Source of the DNA: Branchiostoma floridae
Lineage: Eukaryota; Chordata; Leptocardii; Amphioxiformes; Branchiostomatidae
NCBI RefSeq assembly: GCF_000003815.2
Contig: NC_049995.1
Location: forward strand, 15,018,976-15,082,975
Direction of reading: 5' to 3'
Length of the DNA: 64,000 nt
Shown here: piece by piece, positions 12,901 to 23,500 of the stretch
How positions within the stretch are numbered: position 1 is the stretch's first letter
Layout: every line of letters starts with the position of its first letter
Position numbers and translations under genes: made by a program
Notes under the pieces: model-generated
What the model was told of the DNA's origin: nothing
Database searches by the model: none
What the model saw: the letters and a program-made list of their open reading frames with translations, nothing else

Positions 12901-13399
12901 TTATGCACATAGAGTCCGACAAAAAAATCAGACTACTGGAAGGAACCTTGAATATGACTGTATACAGTACATGTAACTGTTTGTTAGCCATTTATCCACC
13001 AGGTACATATTATATGTCCCCTCTACTGTGAAACTGAGTCAAGTTCTCTTGAAAAAGGTGGCATTCTGCCTCGACAAAAAGGAGCATTAATTGGTGGATA
13101 GTTAACCAGTGCTTAATAACTGCATCTCATGTATTCCATATCTGCCTTTTTTAGATTCAGGAATCCTAAGCAAATAATGATGTTTCCCAGTTTATAACTC
13201 TTTTAGCTTGAAGGCACCAAACAAAAACAAAGACTCGTTCATATCTACTCGAGATAGATCAGAGACTTATATATTTGTTTAGTGTGACAGCCAATATTTG
13301 TTTAACTTTTTCGTAACTTTAGTGCCCATGTTAAGATTTTAATATTGTTTTTGTTTATAGGTCCAAAGTGTTGACATCGCTGCCTTCAACAAGCTGTAA
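3913..13399 (+). CDS. EEF1D: eEF1D: elongation factor 1-delta (GDP/GTP exchange factor for eEF1A)
   Basis: Exons: 3913-4050, optional 6089-6292, 7692-7763, 9096-9189, 9849-10024, 10531-10600, 10772-10818, 11504-11519, 11707-11769, 12597-12712, 13361-13399. All joins keep frame: 276 aa without the optional exon, 344 aa with it. The N-terminus has the [15 protein letters not shown] segment, then [14 protein letters not shown], which is typical of eEF1D rather than eEF1B. Next come a leucine-rich coiled coil ([33 protein letters not shown]), an acidic run ending [10 protein letters not shown] (the acidic region of the EF1-beta/delta family) and a Lys/Glu helix. The last third is the exchange domain, from [22 protein letters not shown] through [20 protein letters not shown] to [12 protein letters not shown] and the stop. 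Family role: it catalyses GDP release from eEF1A in the cytosolic eEF1 complex. The start is the first ATG after the CAG acceptor at 3897-3899. Confidence 0.95.
4053..4143. repeat. 18-bp minisatellite just after the first eEF1D donor
   Basis: Five near-perfect copies of an 18-base unit (CAGTGGGGTCAAACAGCA) begin within a few bases of the splice donor at 4051. Because 18 is a multiple of three, the exon 1 frame stays open through the whole array and reads as repeated SNSTVG. It remains open to about 4350. Confidence 0.85.
4326..4502. repeat. MITE with ~46-bp terminal inverted repeats
   Basis: The left end TGCAACGACAGGAATTATGG continues with TAATATGTCAAAGGTAAAGG. It pairs with the right end CCTTAACCTTTGACATATAA followed by CCCACAATTCCTGTCACTGC. 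It lies in intron 1 of eEF1D and encodes no protein. Confidence 0.8.
5410..5775. repeat. MITE, 366 bp, TTA target duplication
   Basis: Terminal inverted repeats of roughly 80 bases begin GGCCACACCGATTTAATTTC and end with the reverse complement GGTGTGGCC. Direct TTA flanks (5407-5409 and 5776-5778) fit a three-base target-site duplication. A half-copy of one end appears near 6868-6905. Confidence 0.85.
6089..6292 (+). CDS. EEF1D: Optional lysine-rich cassette exon of eEF1D (68 aa)
   Basis: The open frame has 204 bases between an AG acceptor at 6087-6088, preceded by a strong pyrimidine tract at about 6015-6062, and a GTAAGC donor. It is in phase 0 at both sides, so it can be included or skipped without disturbing the gene. 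It encodes [13 protein letters not shown] at the start and [12 protein letters not shown] at the end, dominated by Lys, Glu, Gly and Ser. The canonical short eEF1D, as known in vertebrates, has nothing equivalent at this place (between the WFDRFR segment and the [10 protein letters not shown] segment). The AG sits about 25 bases below the pyrimidine tract. Whether it is spliced in is unknown. Confidence 0.6.
10839..11192. repeat. Two adjacent MITEs in an eEF1D intron
   Basis: 10839-11012 starts TACTGTAATTCAC and ends with GTGAACATAACAGTA, with internal TTCACGGT motifs. 11011-11192 starts TACAGTCAAACCTG and ends CAGGTTTGACTGTA, a perfect 14-base inverted end. It contains repeated GGCCACTAT and GACAGGTGGCC motifs. 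A degraded relative of the second element is at 31511-31672. Confidence 0.8.
11770..12370. repeat. eEF1D intron 9 repeats
   Basis: An element from about 11809 (AGCCTGTGTACCATCCGGAT) to about 12225 (ATCCGG..GGTACCCAGGCTAG read as the reverse end: TTTCCGGATGGTACCCAGGC) has inverted ends of about 20 bases. It is followed by a copy of the 'GGATATGATTTTGGAAA' MITE at about 12240-12350. No transposase is seen. Confidence 0.6.
12463..12520 (+). pseudogene. Broken copy of the 5' half of eEF1D exon 10
   Basis: This copy resembles the exon beginning at 12597 (CCAAACTTGTACCTCTGGC versus CCAAATTTGTCCCCCTGGC) and can be read as [12 protein letters not shown] followed by TAG. The acceptor AG has become AA (TTGCAACC instead of TTGCAGCC) and there is an in-frame stop, so it cannot replace the parent exon. 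Confidence 0.75.
12834..12894 (+). pseudogene. Copy of the 3' half of eEF1D exon 10, coding sense preserved
   Basis: The segment reads [20 protein letters not shown] and ends at an intact GTAAGT donor, matching 12652-12712. Nearly all differences from the parent exon are synonymous third-position changes; E to D is the one clear amino acid change. The only nearby AG (in AAATAG) would create a TAA stop with the preceding phase-1 exon, so no working acceptor is evident. It is either a relic of a complete alternative exon or a recent gene-conversion partner. Confidence 0.7.
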
Positions 13400-13535
13400 A
13401 CAAGATCACCGCAGAAGAACAACAACAAACCATCTCCAAACTAAACAACAACAACAACAACAACCACCTTAAACAAACAAAGGAGAAGATATCTAAAAAC
13501 TTTCACTGGTCACCAACACCCATGAAATGTAGCCA

Positions 13536-13541
13536 ATTAAA
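13536..13541 (+). terminator. Candidate polyadenylation signal of eEF1D
   Basis: ATTAAA lies about 137 bases beyond the stop codon at 13397-13399, in an A-rich 3' UTR with CAA repeats. The cleavage site is not determined. Confidence 0.45.
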
Positions 13542-13715
13542 GCTTTCATCCAAACACAGTCAGTTGTGATTATATTGCCAAATTTCAGCCGTCAAAATGG
13601 CCATACACAAATGAATTTGTCCATGAATTATTGTCTGGCAGACCTAAGGAAATGACCAACAAGAAAACAGGAATAGATTTTATAATTGTGTCATGTGCAG
13701 ACTGCATTACTTAAA

Positions 13716-14314
13716 GTTACGTCTATGTGTCCACATTAGGTTACGTCTATGTGTCCACATTAGGTTACGTCTATGTGACCATGTGTCCACATTAGGTTAC
13801 GTCTATGTGTCCACATTAGGTTACGTCTATGTGACCATGTGTCCACATTAGGTTACGTCTATGTGTCCACATTAGGTTACGTCTATGTGACCATGTGTCC
13901 ACATTAGGTTACGTCTATGTGACCATGTGTCCACATTAGGTTACATCTATGTGTCCACATTAGGTTACGTCTATGTGACCATGTGTCCACATTAGGTTAC
14001 GTCTATGTGACCATGTGTCCACATTAGGTTACGTCTATGTGACCATGTGTCCACATTAGGTTACGTCTATGTGACCATGTGTCCACATGTGACATTGTGT
14101 CCACATTAGGTTACATCTATGTGACCATGTGCCCACGTTAGGTTGTGACCATGTGCCCACGTTAGGTTACATCTATGTGACCATGTGCCCACGTTAGGTT
14201 ACATCTATGTGACCATGTGCCCAAATTAGGTTGTGACCATGTGCCCACGTTAGGTTACATCTATGTGACCATGTGCCCACGTTAGGTTACATCTATATGA
14301 CCATGTGTCCACAT
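13716..14314. repeat. Minisatellite, two interleaved unit lengths (24 and 32 bp)
   Basis: About 20 copies alternate between GTTACGTCTATGTGTCCACATTAG and a longer form with an inserted GACCATGT. The 3' third is a diverged subfamily using GTGCCCACGTTAG. It begins roughly 315 bases after the eEF1D stop codon. Confidence 0.95.
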
Positions 14315-14557
14315 CAAGAACAACTGTCAAAAAATGAAAGATACATATTAGACACATAACGTTAAATGATTATGACACACATTGTCTCTTCTCCATTTAA
14401 ATAGTTCCAATACATCACTCTTCAGTCTTTCTGTTTCTCTCCTGTACCTGATCAACTCTCTCCAGTGTTTCTGTTGCTTGTTGATTACCATTGGCATTAA
14501 ACAGACCACCAACTGCTGCATTATATTTGTTGTCTTTACTTTGTTTAGGTTATGAAA

Positions 14558-15160
14558 TACTGTAAATGCATTTAATTTCGCGGGGATTTAATTTCGCGGT
14601 AGCGGCAAAATGGACATTTCGCGGTGGATTTAATTTCGCGGTAGCGCCATCCCGCGAAATTCAATGCATTTTCAGCACTGCACTGTAGTCACGAACTGCC
14701 GTGTAAAACCCGGCGCCTCTACAAACCGCCAGTCGGAAAACACTTGCTGGTTACCCGGTAAGGGTCCTATACAGACGGATAGAACAGTTTCCATGCTTTT
14801 GACTTGTTCTTGCGTGAGCCACTGTTACTGATCTAATCGTATCTACCCTCTCAATACGTAATAGTGTACAGTAGTACGACCTTTGTATCATGGTGAACAT
14901 ACTGTACAGTACTGTAATACAGTTGGTCGTATGAAAAAAATACATGTGTGTCTTCAGTCAAGACTTCACCGTAGTAAGTATGTCAAACATTTCATTATAC
15001 AGTGACAAAGACAGTAGTAGTATGTACATGGAGTGGAAAAGGGGCACCTTAGGCGGCGCCAGCAGACGAAATATTCGCGGTGGATTTAATTTCGCGGTGA
15101 AGCGGCCGCCGCGAAAACCGCGAATATTAATCCATCGCGAATATTTCTGCATTTACAGTA
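14558..15160. repeat. MITE-like element with TTCGCGG repeats (~600 bp)
   Basis: The ends TACTGTAAATGCA and TGCATTTACAGTA are inverted. Both flanks carry clusters of ATTTCGCGG and their reverse complement CCGCGAA; the middle is unrelated. A shorter relative (224 bases) is at 58853-59076. Confidence 0.85.
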
Positions 15161-15631
15161 GTGGTTACGGACATAAGTAGAATAGAGAAAACAAGAACAA
15201 CGACATTGTGTGTATAATTTCATTTGTATGGTTGTGGAAGATAAGTATCGGATACAAGTAGTTGTTTCAAGGGTCTAACCCTCTGACCAAGGAGGTTGAA
15301 CCTTTTTTTAACCTCCTTGCTCTGATGGACAATCCAGGATGTGCAGCTGGTCCAGGAATAAATTTAAGTCTATGCCACAGACTATGCATGCAACATACAC
15401 CTAAAAGTCTCAAGAGTAATTAAACAGGGTCAGTGTGTAGCACCCTCTTGTCAGTGATTTTCATGTGAATTGTTTGGGATATGGGGGGGGGGTATGGATT
15501 TACAAGTGATTTGGCGACATGGAGTGAAAGTGTTCAATTCAAAGGCCCGTCTGACATAACTAAGTTGCATGTTTCCACATAATTATAATTTTAATCTACA
15601 AATACAAGTATATCTGGTTGGTTAAGCTTTT

Positions 15632-15845
15632 CGATAAGTGTGGTGGGGGTCTTAAACGTGATTGAGGTGTGGCTCTCCTCAAACACGGGACCTCTATTTA
15701 ACGTCCTATCGAAGGGACAGCCCTGTGCTCGTTTTCACCTGAGTGAAGTGAGCAAAGGCGTGTCAAGTGCCTTTTCCAAGAGCACAAGATCGGTGGCACA
15801 TCAACGGATTCGAACCTCCTGCCGATTCCCCTAACCTCCACCAAG
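15632..15845. repeat. Dispersed repeat with tRNA-like B-box on the minus strand
   Basis: The block contains CGATAAGTGTGGTGGGGGTC, ACGGGACCTCTATTTAACGT and GGATTCGAACCTCCTGCCGA. On the minus strand the last reads GGTTCGAATCC, which matches an RNA polymerase III B box. I see no full tRNA fold, so I call it a SINE-like or low-copy repeat. Confidence 0.5.
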
Positions 15846-15919
15846 CCTTCCTATGGGGTGTGTGGAGATCGCAGAATTCGGGGGGATCGCAGAAATAGGG
15901 AAATTGGCCATGCAGGGGA

Positions 15920-16075
15920 TAGTCTCCAAGCAGACCCTACGGTGCCTTAGAAATAGCTGGCAAGGCACCGGTGTCCGTTTGACTCCCTTAGCTGGCTATC
16001 TCCCTTTGGCCGGCTATACTCCTTTGCCAGCTTTGATACTATCTCTAAGGCACCGTTGGGTCTGCTTGGAGACTA
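15920..16075. repeat. MITE, 'TAGTCTCCAAGCAGACCC' family
   Basis: Terminal inverted repeats (TAGTCTCCAAGCAGACCCTA and its reverse complement) extend about 30 bases through TACGGTGCCTTAG. Inside are GGCAAGG and CCAGC stems. A relative lies at about 27566-27716 in the TRPV gene. Confidence 0.85.
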
Positions 16076-17539
16076 GCCAGGGGAGTCACTCCATGCTAGG
16101 GTAAATGTTTCCCCTCCGGCTGACCAACTCTTCTGTTTGCAAAAACTCCCCTGGCAAATATTCTCCCTACAATAGCCAGCGTAGCCAGTCTGGTAGAGAC
16201 TAGATTTTACCATGCCGTTTTATGGAGCTACGCCAGCAAGGTATTGACATTCAAGTTAAACTTTACACAACGCTACTCGACAAGCGCGCGTTATCAGAAG
16301 CAAAGATCACATTGATTGATATTAATAACCCTTTATAAAACGGGGGCGAAAGTTCGGGTGCGGTTACGCCCTTATTCAACACTTGTTTTGACGTTTCACA
16401 CCTAACAAAATCACCAAGAAGACTGGACAAGTTTTAGCATAGGACAGTCTAATGATATTAGCCCTTGGGCCTCTTAATTGTGTTCAGAACACTTCTAAAT
16501 TCGTTGGAAGAGTTCGGGGTCAGTCCAATCGTTTGTAGGAACACTCGTAGCCGGTGACTTATATGCAGTCTACACAATTGCAAGGGCATAAACGGGTGAG
16601 TATGTTGTTGTTTTTTTGCTGTGTGCGAAGACTAATACAAATGCAGTATCAACGATATCGATACCGTTTGCAAGATTTATTGCATGATATTTTACTAGTT
16701 CTGTTTCTGTACAATTTGGTTAGTGGAAAGAATTAGTATTTCGGTGGCAATTCTACGCCCACAACCTCAAATTAGGAAGCAATACTACTGCATTTGAACG
16801 TAAAATAAAAGCAAATTATTCAACCAAAGAAAAAAAGCCATTTCAAAAGATTTTTGTTTGACCTAATAGCGGATTTGCATAATCTAAGTCTACCACCTGC
16901 CAAAATAAGGGCGTAGAAGTACATAAGTGCATGATATATGACCTCGGGTACCTAGCAACGCAAGAACCCCGGCACAAGGAACATGGTAAACAAATATTTA
17001 CTAACGTGGCTACAGGTGTGGTGGGGCAAAATATTACGTATCCTACACATGGGCATTTCAAACGGTGAAAACGTCGTCAAATAATTACTTTTTTAACAAT
17101 AGATAATTGCAAATTCTTGCACGAAGGCTACTTACAAGTGACAAAAATGGCAAACAATCGTAAACAAGCGACTATTCCAGTCTAACGCTAAACTGTAACT
17201 TATTGGGTTTGACTTCTTTGATAAACGTGCTCTGATTTCTATTTGGTTTCTTCTGTCTCCTTGTTGAATACGTATACGTTGGTACTTCACGCCGAGGTAC
17301 TTTTTATTGGCGACAGTAAAACTTACACTCTCACTGCATGGTGACTAGCATAGGTAACCTATTGTGAGTAGGAAGGGACTTTGGTCAGACGAAAACATGG
17401 TTACGTATCGTTGTATACACATCGTATATTTTGCATATAGTAGCAATAAACTCTCTATACACTTCTATATGGTGATCTACATAATTTTGCATGGACTCTG
17501 TGATGTGTAGAGAAACAGTTTTTTTAAAGCAATAAAAGC
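16076..17539. other. Region upstream of the TRPV gene, no gene seen
   Basis: No convincing coding exon, RNA or transposon was found. A TATA-like CTTTATAAAAC near 16332 precedes a GC-richer patch (GGGGGCGAAAGTTCGGGTG) and may mark a promoter. That is a weak inference only. Confidence 0.35.
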
Positions 17540-20500
17540 ATGAGAATATCTTCTGTAGTTCTAATGGAGAAAGAAAACACCCACTCTGTGGTAGAGGTTG
17601 GTGAAGGCCAATCGAACCCGGCCTTCGAAACGGACGATACCAACAGTCGCGAGGGGAGCGCTGTTCTGAGACGAAACAGTTCAAAAGTGAAAAGGTAAAA
17701 CCATGTTGTGATCAATTAAATAGGAGAAAAAAATTAACAGTTTTGTTTTTTCTAATGACTTAGGCGAAGTGAATGGCATGTACGTATTTTGTTCATACAT
17801 AAGTGTACACTGTAAACAGTATCACGTACGTTTTCTCAATTGATGGCGTTTCAGTACTATGTATTTCGTGGAAAATAAAATGGTGATTTTGCAAAATATT
17901 TCTTACAGTCAAAAAGGCCTCTCCAATGAAAGCGTTGGGCCGAGTGAAATCGAGATGCAGCCACAAGGTGTGCAGAAAGAAGATGGTAAACTTCAGTTTC
18001 CTACCTTAATTTTGATGCTATTTTAGTATAAGGTTTTGCATAGTCTGGTTTGACTGTCGAATCTTAAAATTTTGTATTCATTTTTTTCAGCGGGAAATTG
18101 TTTTCTAGCCTTAAAGAAGATTCGTGTTTGATGATATGGAATTGTAACAATATTGATGTTGATAATACAGTAATTACCTATAGTATACCTCAATTATACT
18201 ACATTTATCATATGATCAGCCAATGGCATAGACATATGAATGTGTTTACGTCTATTAAGTCCCGGTAATGAGATACGCCAAAAAGAAGAAGCTACTCAAG
18301 TAGTTGGACATGATTTAGGAAAATGTGGCTAGTTATCTTATACAAGATGTACCCGACGTGTCCCCCAGACCACGCAGGTTACCACCAGTCCCTCCACCTG
18401 GCCCTGCTGCGGGACAATGAGAAACTGGCTTTGGAGATTCTGGACCAACACGTGGACTGTGCTAACATGGTCTGCTGTGATAGGAACCACGACGGTAAAT
18501 ATGCCATTTTCGTAATTGTATGCATCCTATTTGTACTGTTAAGTTGTCAGTACATTTAAAACTCGTAAAGTGATGAGTGCCATTGGGAAATGCACATTAC
18601 ACGACTTTCCTCAAAATTGTAAAAATTGTAAAAATTGTAAAAATTCGGTTTGGGAGGTAAAAGGCAATGAAAGGAGGGGATTGGGCTCCGGTTCCCAATA
18701 CCGTGCAATGGATAACCACCCTCATGGTCTCACATTTATACTTCTAGCTCCAAAGAGCTTTGAAAGAGTTAATTTGATGGAAGTCATTGTGTATAATATA
18801 ACCATTGACAATGCAAGTCAAGTACACATTTACTTTGTTCATATCATAGGAGAGTCTCCGCTGCATCTGGCTATCTTTAACGGAAACTTCCGGCTGGTGC
18901 GAGAGTTGGTGAGCCGCGGAGCCGACCCGAACGCGCGCTGTACCGGGACAAGCTTCTCACAGGCACAGGGTGGGGAGGGGGGCGTGCTGTTCTACTACGG
19001 TAAGAAGGCATCGCTAACTACCTTAAAGATGTTTTCTTGTGTTGTTTTTCTACTTGTTACTGCATTGTATAAAAAGAAAATGCCCTTCAATGCGGGGATC
19101 GCTGAAGTTCAAAACATTCTAATGAACATATATAAAACCCCTTTTTGCAAGGTAGGTACAGTCGCTTACGTTACAGGTACTATTGAGAAAACCATAATTG
19201 AAGACAGAATTGACGGCTACTTCTACACACTCAGGTTATTGAAATTTCTAACATTTCCCCTTAGCTATATGGTAAAACAACATAACATTTCAACACTTTA
19301 ATTTACAGGAGAGTACGCCCTCTCTCTCGCTGCCCGACTCGGTATGGAACATATCGTCCGGTACCTGGTTGAAAATGGCGCGGAGTTGGACAACCAGGAC
19401 TCAAAAGGTAAGAATTTGCAAAAAGAACCATGTCCGTTTACCACTGTTTTCTAGCATTGTCCTAGAGCTCCGGATCAAACGATTTTCTTCATTTTGCATC
19501 TGCTCTTTTATCTGTTACAAGTCATTAAGAAATGTAGAAGAATATTCGAAGCCAACTTGGTTATTGCATGCAGTATATATTCTTAAGATATACATATGCA
19601 TGTGTGTAGATAACGTATCACATTCTATGTACTTACTTAAAATACGAAAGAACATGAGACTTAATCTTTGTTGATAGAAACAATAAAAATTAAAAACACG
19701 CAACAATAAAATACAAGTGATAATATTTACAGAACATGCCTGTAAATCACTGAACTATCCTGTATAAAGAAAACGGAAATGACTGAATAACTTTGGGATG
19801 GGGCCTTCTTTGCTTACATAACACAGGAAACACCGTTCTACACGTCTTGTCCATCATGGAACACGCGGACGCGGCCTGCTCCATGGCCAGGCTGGTGCTG
19901 AAGCTGGTGGAGGAACAACTGGAAATACTCAAGACGCAATACGACAACCAACAACTCAGTCTGGTACTAATCAAGTCTCATGTGCAATTGTTTGTTGCTC
20001 TTGGAGAAGAAATCTCTTTAATTTTTGCCCGGCGATCAGAATTCCAATGGTTAAGATTACTCCTGCCCTTCTTTATTTGTCCTAGATAAATCCACTGAAG
20101 TGATTATTGCAGGTACAAAAAACTTATGTCAGTGAAAGATTTCATCAGGTTGGAACAAACATAAGAGAACAAGGATTTGTTTAAACGCACAATCAAAATA
20201 TAAAATCATAGTCTACTACCAGTTAATATTGCTCCAAGGAAGGTGACAAGCAGTCGGCGAAACGTCGGTGGTGACTTTATGTTTTGGTTGTGAAGAAAGA
20301 ACCATATGGTAGTAGACTATGATTTTATATTTTGATTGTATGTTTCTGTTCAGGAGGAGTTTGTCCAGATTAGAGAGAACCTTGATCTGGAGAAGATCAC
20401 CAACAACGCTGGGCTCACTCCGGTCAAGCTGGCGGCGGATAGTGGCAATCTGGAGGTAGAGACATTCACACAGTAATTTTCTGTCACTACCTTCACAGAG

Positions 20501-23500
20501 GGTTTCGTGGTTATTAGCAAAGTACGTACTATGCCTGTCTGTCTGTCTGTCAGTCTGAGCCTGAAATAGAAATGGTGAGAACACTGTTGTTCTCGCCTGT
20601 CATATTATGAGCCATGAGTTTCATTTCAAAGCTAAGGAATGTGCCATTTGATGTAAGGGAAGCCTAGGCCAATTGATCATTGCAATTTATTCAATATTTA
20701 CAATATGGAGCCATTTCAAAGATTCTCCGACCTGCATTCCCTCGGATATGCAATGTCTTGTTATCCTCTCTTTTCTTTTTCATTGTGGAAATATGTTAAA
20801 TGGTTTCTATGCCACGCGAGGGAGGCTTGTCCTTGGCATCCTCACAACATCCTACTATTTGTCTTCAGATGTTCCAGGTTCTTCTTGACCCTAGCCGCAA
20901 GCAACACGTTCTGTGGAAGTACGGCCCCGTGTCCGAGTGTCTGTACGATCTGACCGACATCGACAGTACGCAGCGCGGGGCGTGTAACGGGTTACTGGAG
21001 ATTGTGGTCTACAGTAACGTCCGGAGATTCTACACTAACATCAAGGTAACTATGCAAAGTAAAAGGTACTAAAGAAACTGGTGATTATAGTGTACAGTAA
21101 CGTGCACAGGCTCTGCACTAACGCCAAGATAAAGAGCTCAAATTATAACTCAAGCAGCTAGCGATCGTGGTGTACAACAATGTACGGAGGTTCTACACTG
21201 ATATCAGGGTAAATATGCCAAATAATACTTTCTCAAGTAACTGGAGATTGTAGGGTGCAGCAGCGTGCACAGGTTCTGCACTAACGCCAAGGTAAAGAGC
21301 CCAAATTACAACTCAAGCAGCTAGAGATCGTGGTCTACAGTAATGTACGGAGGTTCTACACTAACATCAAGGTAACTATGCAAAGTAAAAGGTACTAAAG
21401 AAACTGGAGATTATAGTGTACAGTAACGTGCACAGGCTCTGCACTAACGCCAAGATAAAGAGCCCAAATTATAACTCAAGCAGCTAGAGATCGTGGTGTA
21501 CAACAATGTCCGGAGGTTCTACACTAACATCAAGGTAAGTACGCCAAATGTATGGTCAATACGCCAATGTACGGCTCGGTGTCCGAGTGTCTGTGCGACC
21601 TGACCGACATCGACAGTACTCAGCACGGGGCGCGTAACGGGCTACTGGAGATCGTGGTGTACAGCAACGTCCGGAGGTTCTACACTAACATCAAGGTAAC
21701 TATGCAAAGTAAAAGGTACTAAAGAAACTGGAGATTATAGTGTACAGTAACGTGCACAGGCTCTGCACTAACGCCAAGGTAAAGAGCCCAAATTATAACT
21801 CAAGCAGCTAGAGATCGTGGTGTACAACAATGTCCGGAGGGTCTACAGTAACATCAAGGTAAATATGCCAAATAATAGTTTCTCAAGTAACTGAAGATTG
21901 TAGTGTACAGCAACGTGCAAAGGTTCTGCACTAACATTAAGGTAAAGAGCTCAAATTATAACTCAAGCAGCTAGAGATCGTGGTCTACAGTAATGTACGG
22001 AGGTTCTACACTAACATCAAGGTAACTATGCAAAGTAAAAGGTACTAAAGAAACTGGAGATTATAGTGTACAGTAACGTGAACAGGCTCTGCACTAGCGC
22101 CAAGGTAAAGAGCCCAAATTATAACTCAAGCAGCTAGAGATCGTGGTGTACAACAATGTCCGGAGATTCTAGACTAACATCAAGGTAAGTACGCCATATG
22201 TACGGTCAATACGCCAAATGTACGGCCCCGTGTCCGAGTGTCTGTGCGACCTAACCGACATCGACAGTACACAGCGTGGGGCGTGTAACGGGCTACTGGA
22301 GATTGTGGTGCACAGTAATGTACGGAGGTTCTACACTAACATTAAGGTAAATACGGCAAACAACAGTTATTAAGCAACTGGACATCATTTTGAAAATAGC
22401 AAAGAATTTTAAGTAGCATCTACAAACTTTCGTCAGTATCCATGAGCAGATGTGTTGAAGAGCAGGTTTTATATCTTACCAATGAAGGTAAGTAGATGGA
22501 GACTAGATATAGCTGTTTGGTTAATCATTTTTTAAGTTATTTTTCTAGCAGAACTATTGGACTAGTTGCGGGTCACATTCGTCTTTGTTTGTGGCGACGT
22601 TAAGCCGGCGGTCCTTCAATCTTCATTCGGATTTCAAAGATTTTCAATGATTCAACCGAGGTGGGAGCGCTATAGGTTTCATGGGACCTTTGACCCATTA
22701 CTGACGTCCGTGCCCATTCGATCAAGCGCCGAATGTAGCGGGCCATTATACCTAAAGAACGCCTTAGAATTGGTCGAAAATGCACTTTTTATATTCAAAG
22801 TTTAACAAAAGTTGGATACTGTAATTATAAACTACCACGATGTTTGGACTCTTAATCTAAATTTGTTACTGTTGTACTTTCAGGCAGCAAAAATGGTCCA
22901 AACCACGCCTATTAAACAGCTGCTCAACAAGAAGTGGACGAGTTTCGTGCGCGGCTGGTTCCTGGCCTTCGCGCTGGCTTACCTCGTTCACATCATCGTC
23001 TTTACCATCTGCTGCTGGTACCGACCACTGCGGACTGTGGTAAGGGTGGTGAGCAACGGAACTGACAACGTCACGGTCACAGTGGTGGAGAAAGTACCTG
23101 TGTTTGTAAGTTTTACTAATTATTTCTGTCTGGTAGAAAGAGACAATGGTGTACTTAGGAGTTAGTTCACAGATAACGACATTCCTCATCACCGTTCCTC
23201 ATCATACATTTGGAAAAAGGCAACATTTTCCAGCAAATGTTTTTAATCACATTTTCCTGCCTTAGATACTATTGCTGTATGTATTGCTACTAGGACATAT
23301 TCATATACGTGGTGACCAGCCCCTACAGCCCTGTCCTACCATTTGCTACATTTATGTAATCAGACACCAAAGGGGGGTCTGATGACGACCGTATAGTCCA
23401 GGTCATTGGCCGTATTTCTTTAGAATAGAAAAAGAGGACAAGACAGGGCAAAAAAAATATGTTGCACTTCCTTGAATGTAAATATAGATAGTTACATTAT

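Noticed and set aside
18570-19301. 243-aa + strand open frame
   Set aside because: Only its middle (18850-18999) is a real TRPV exon; the rest is intron read-through, and splice sites bound the ankyrin segment.
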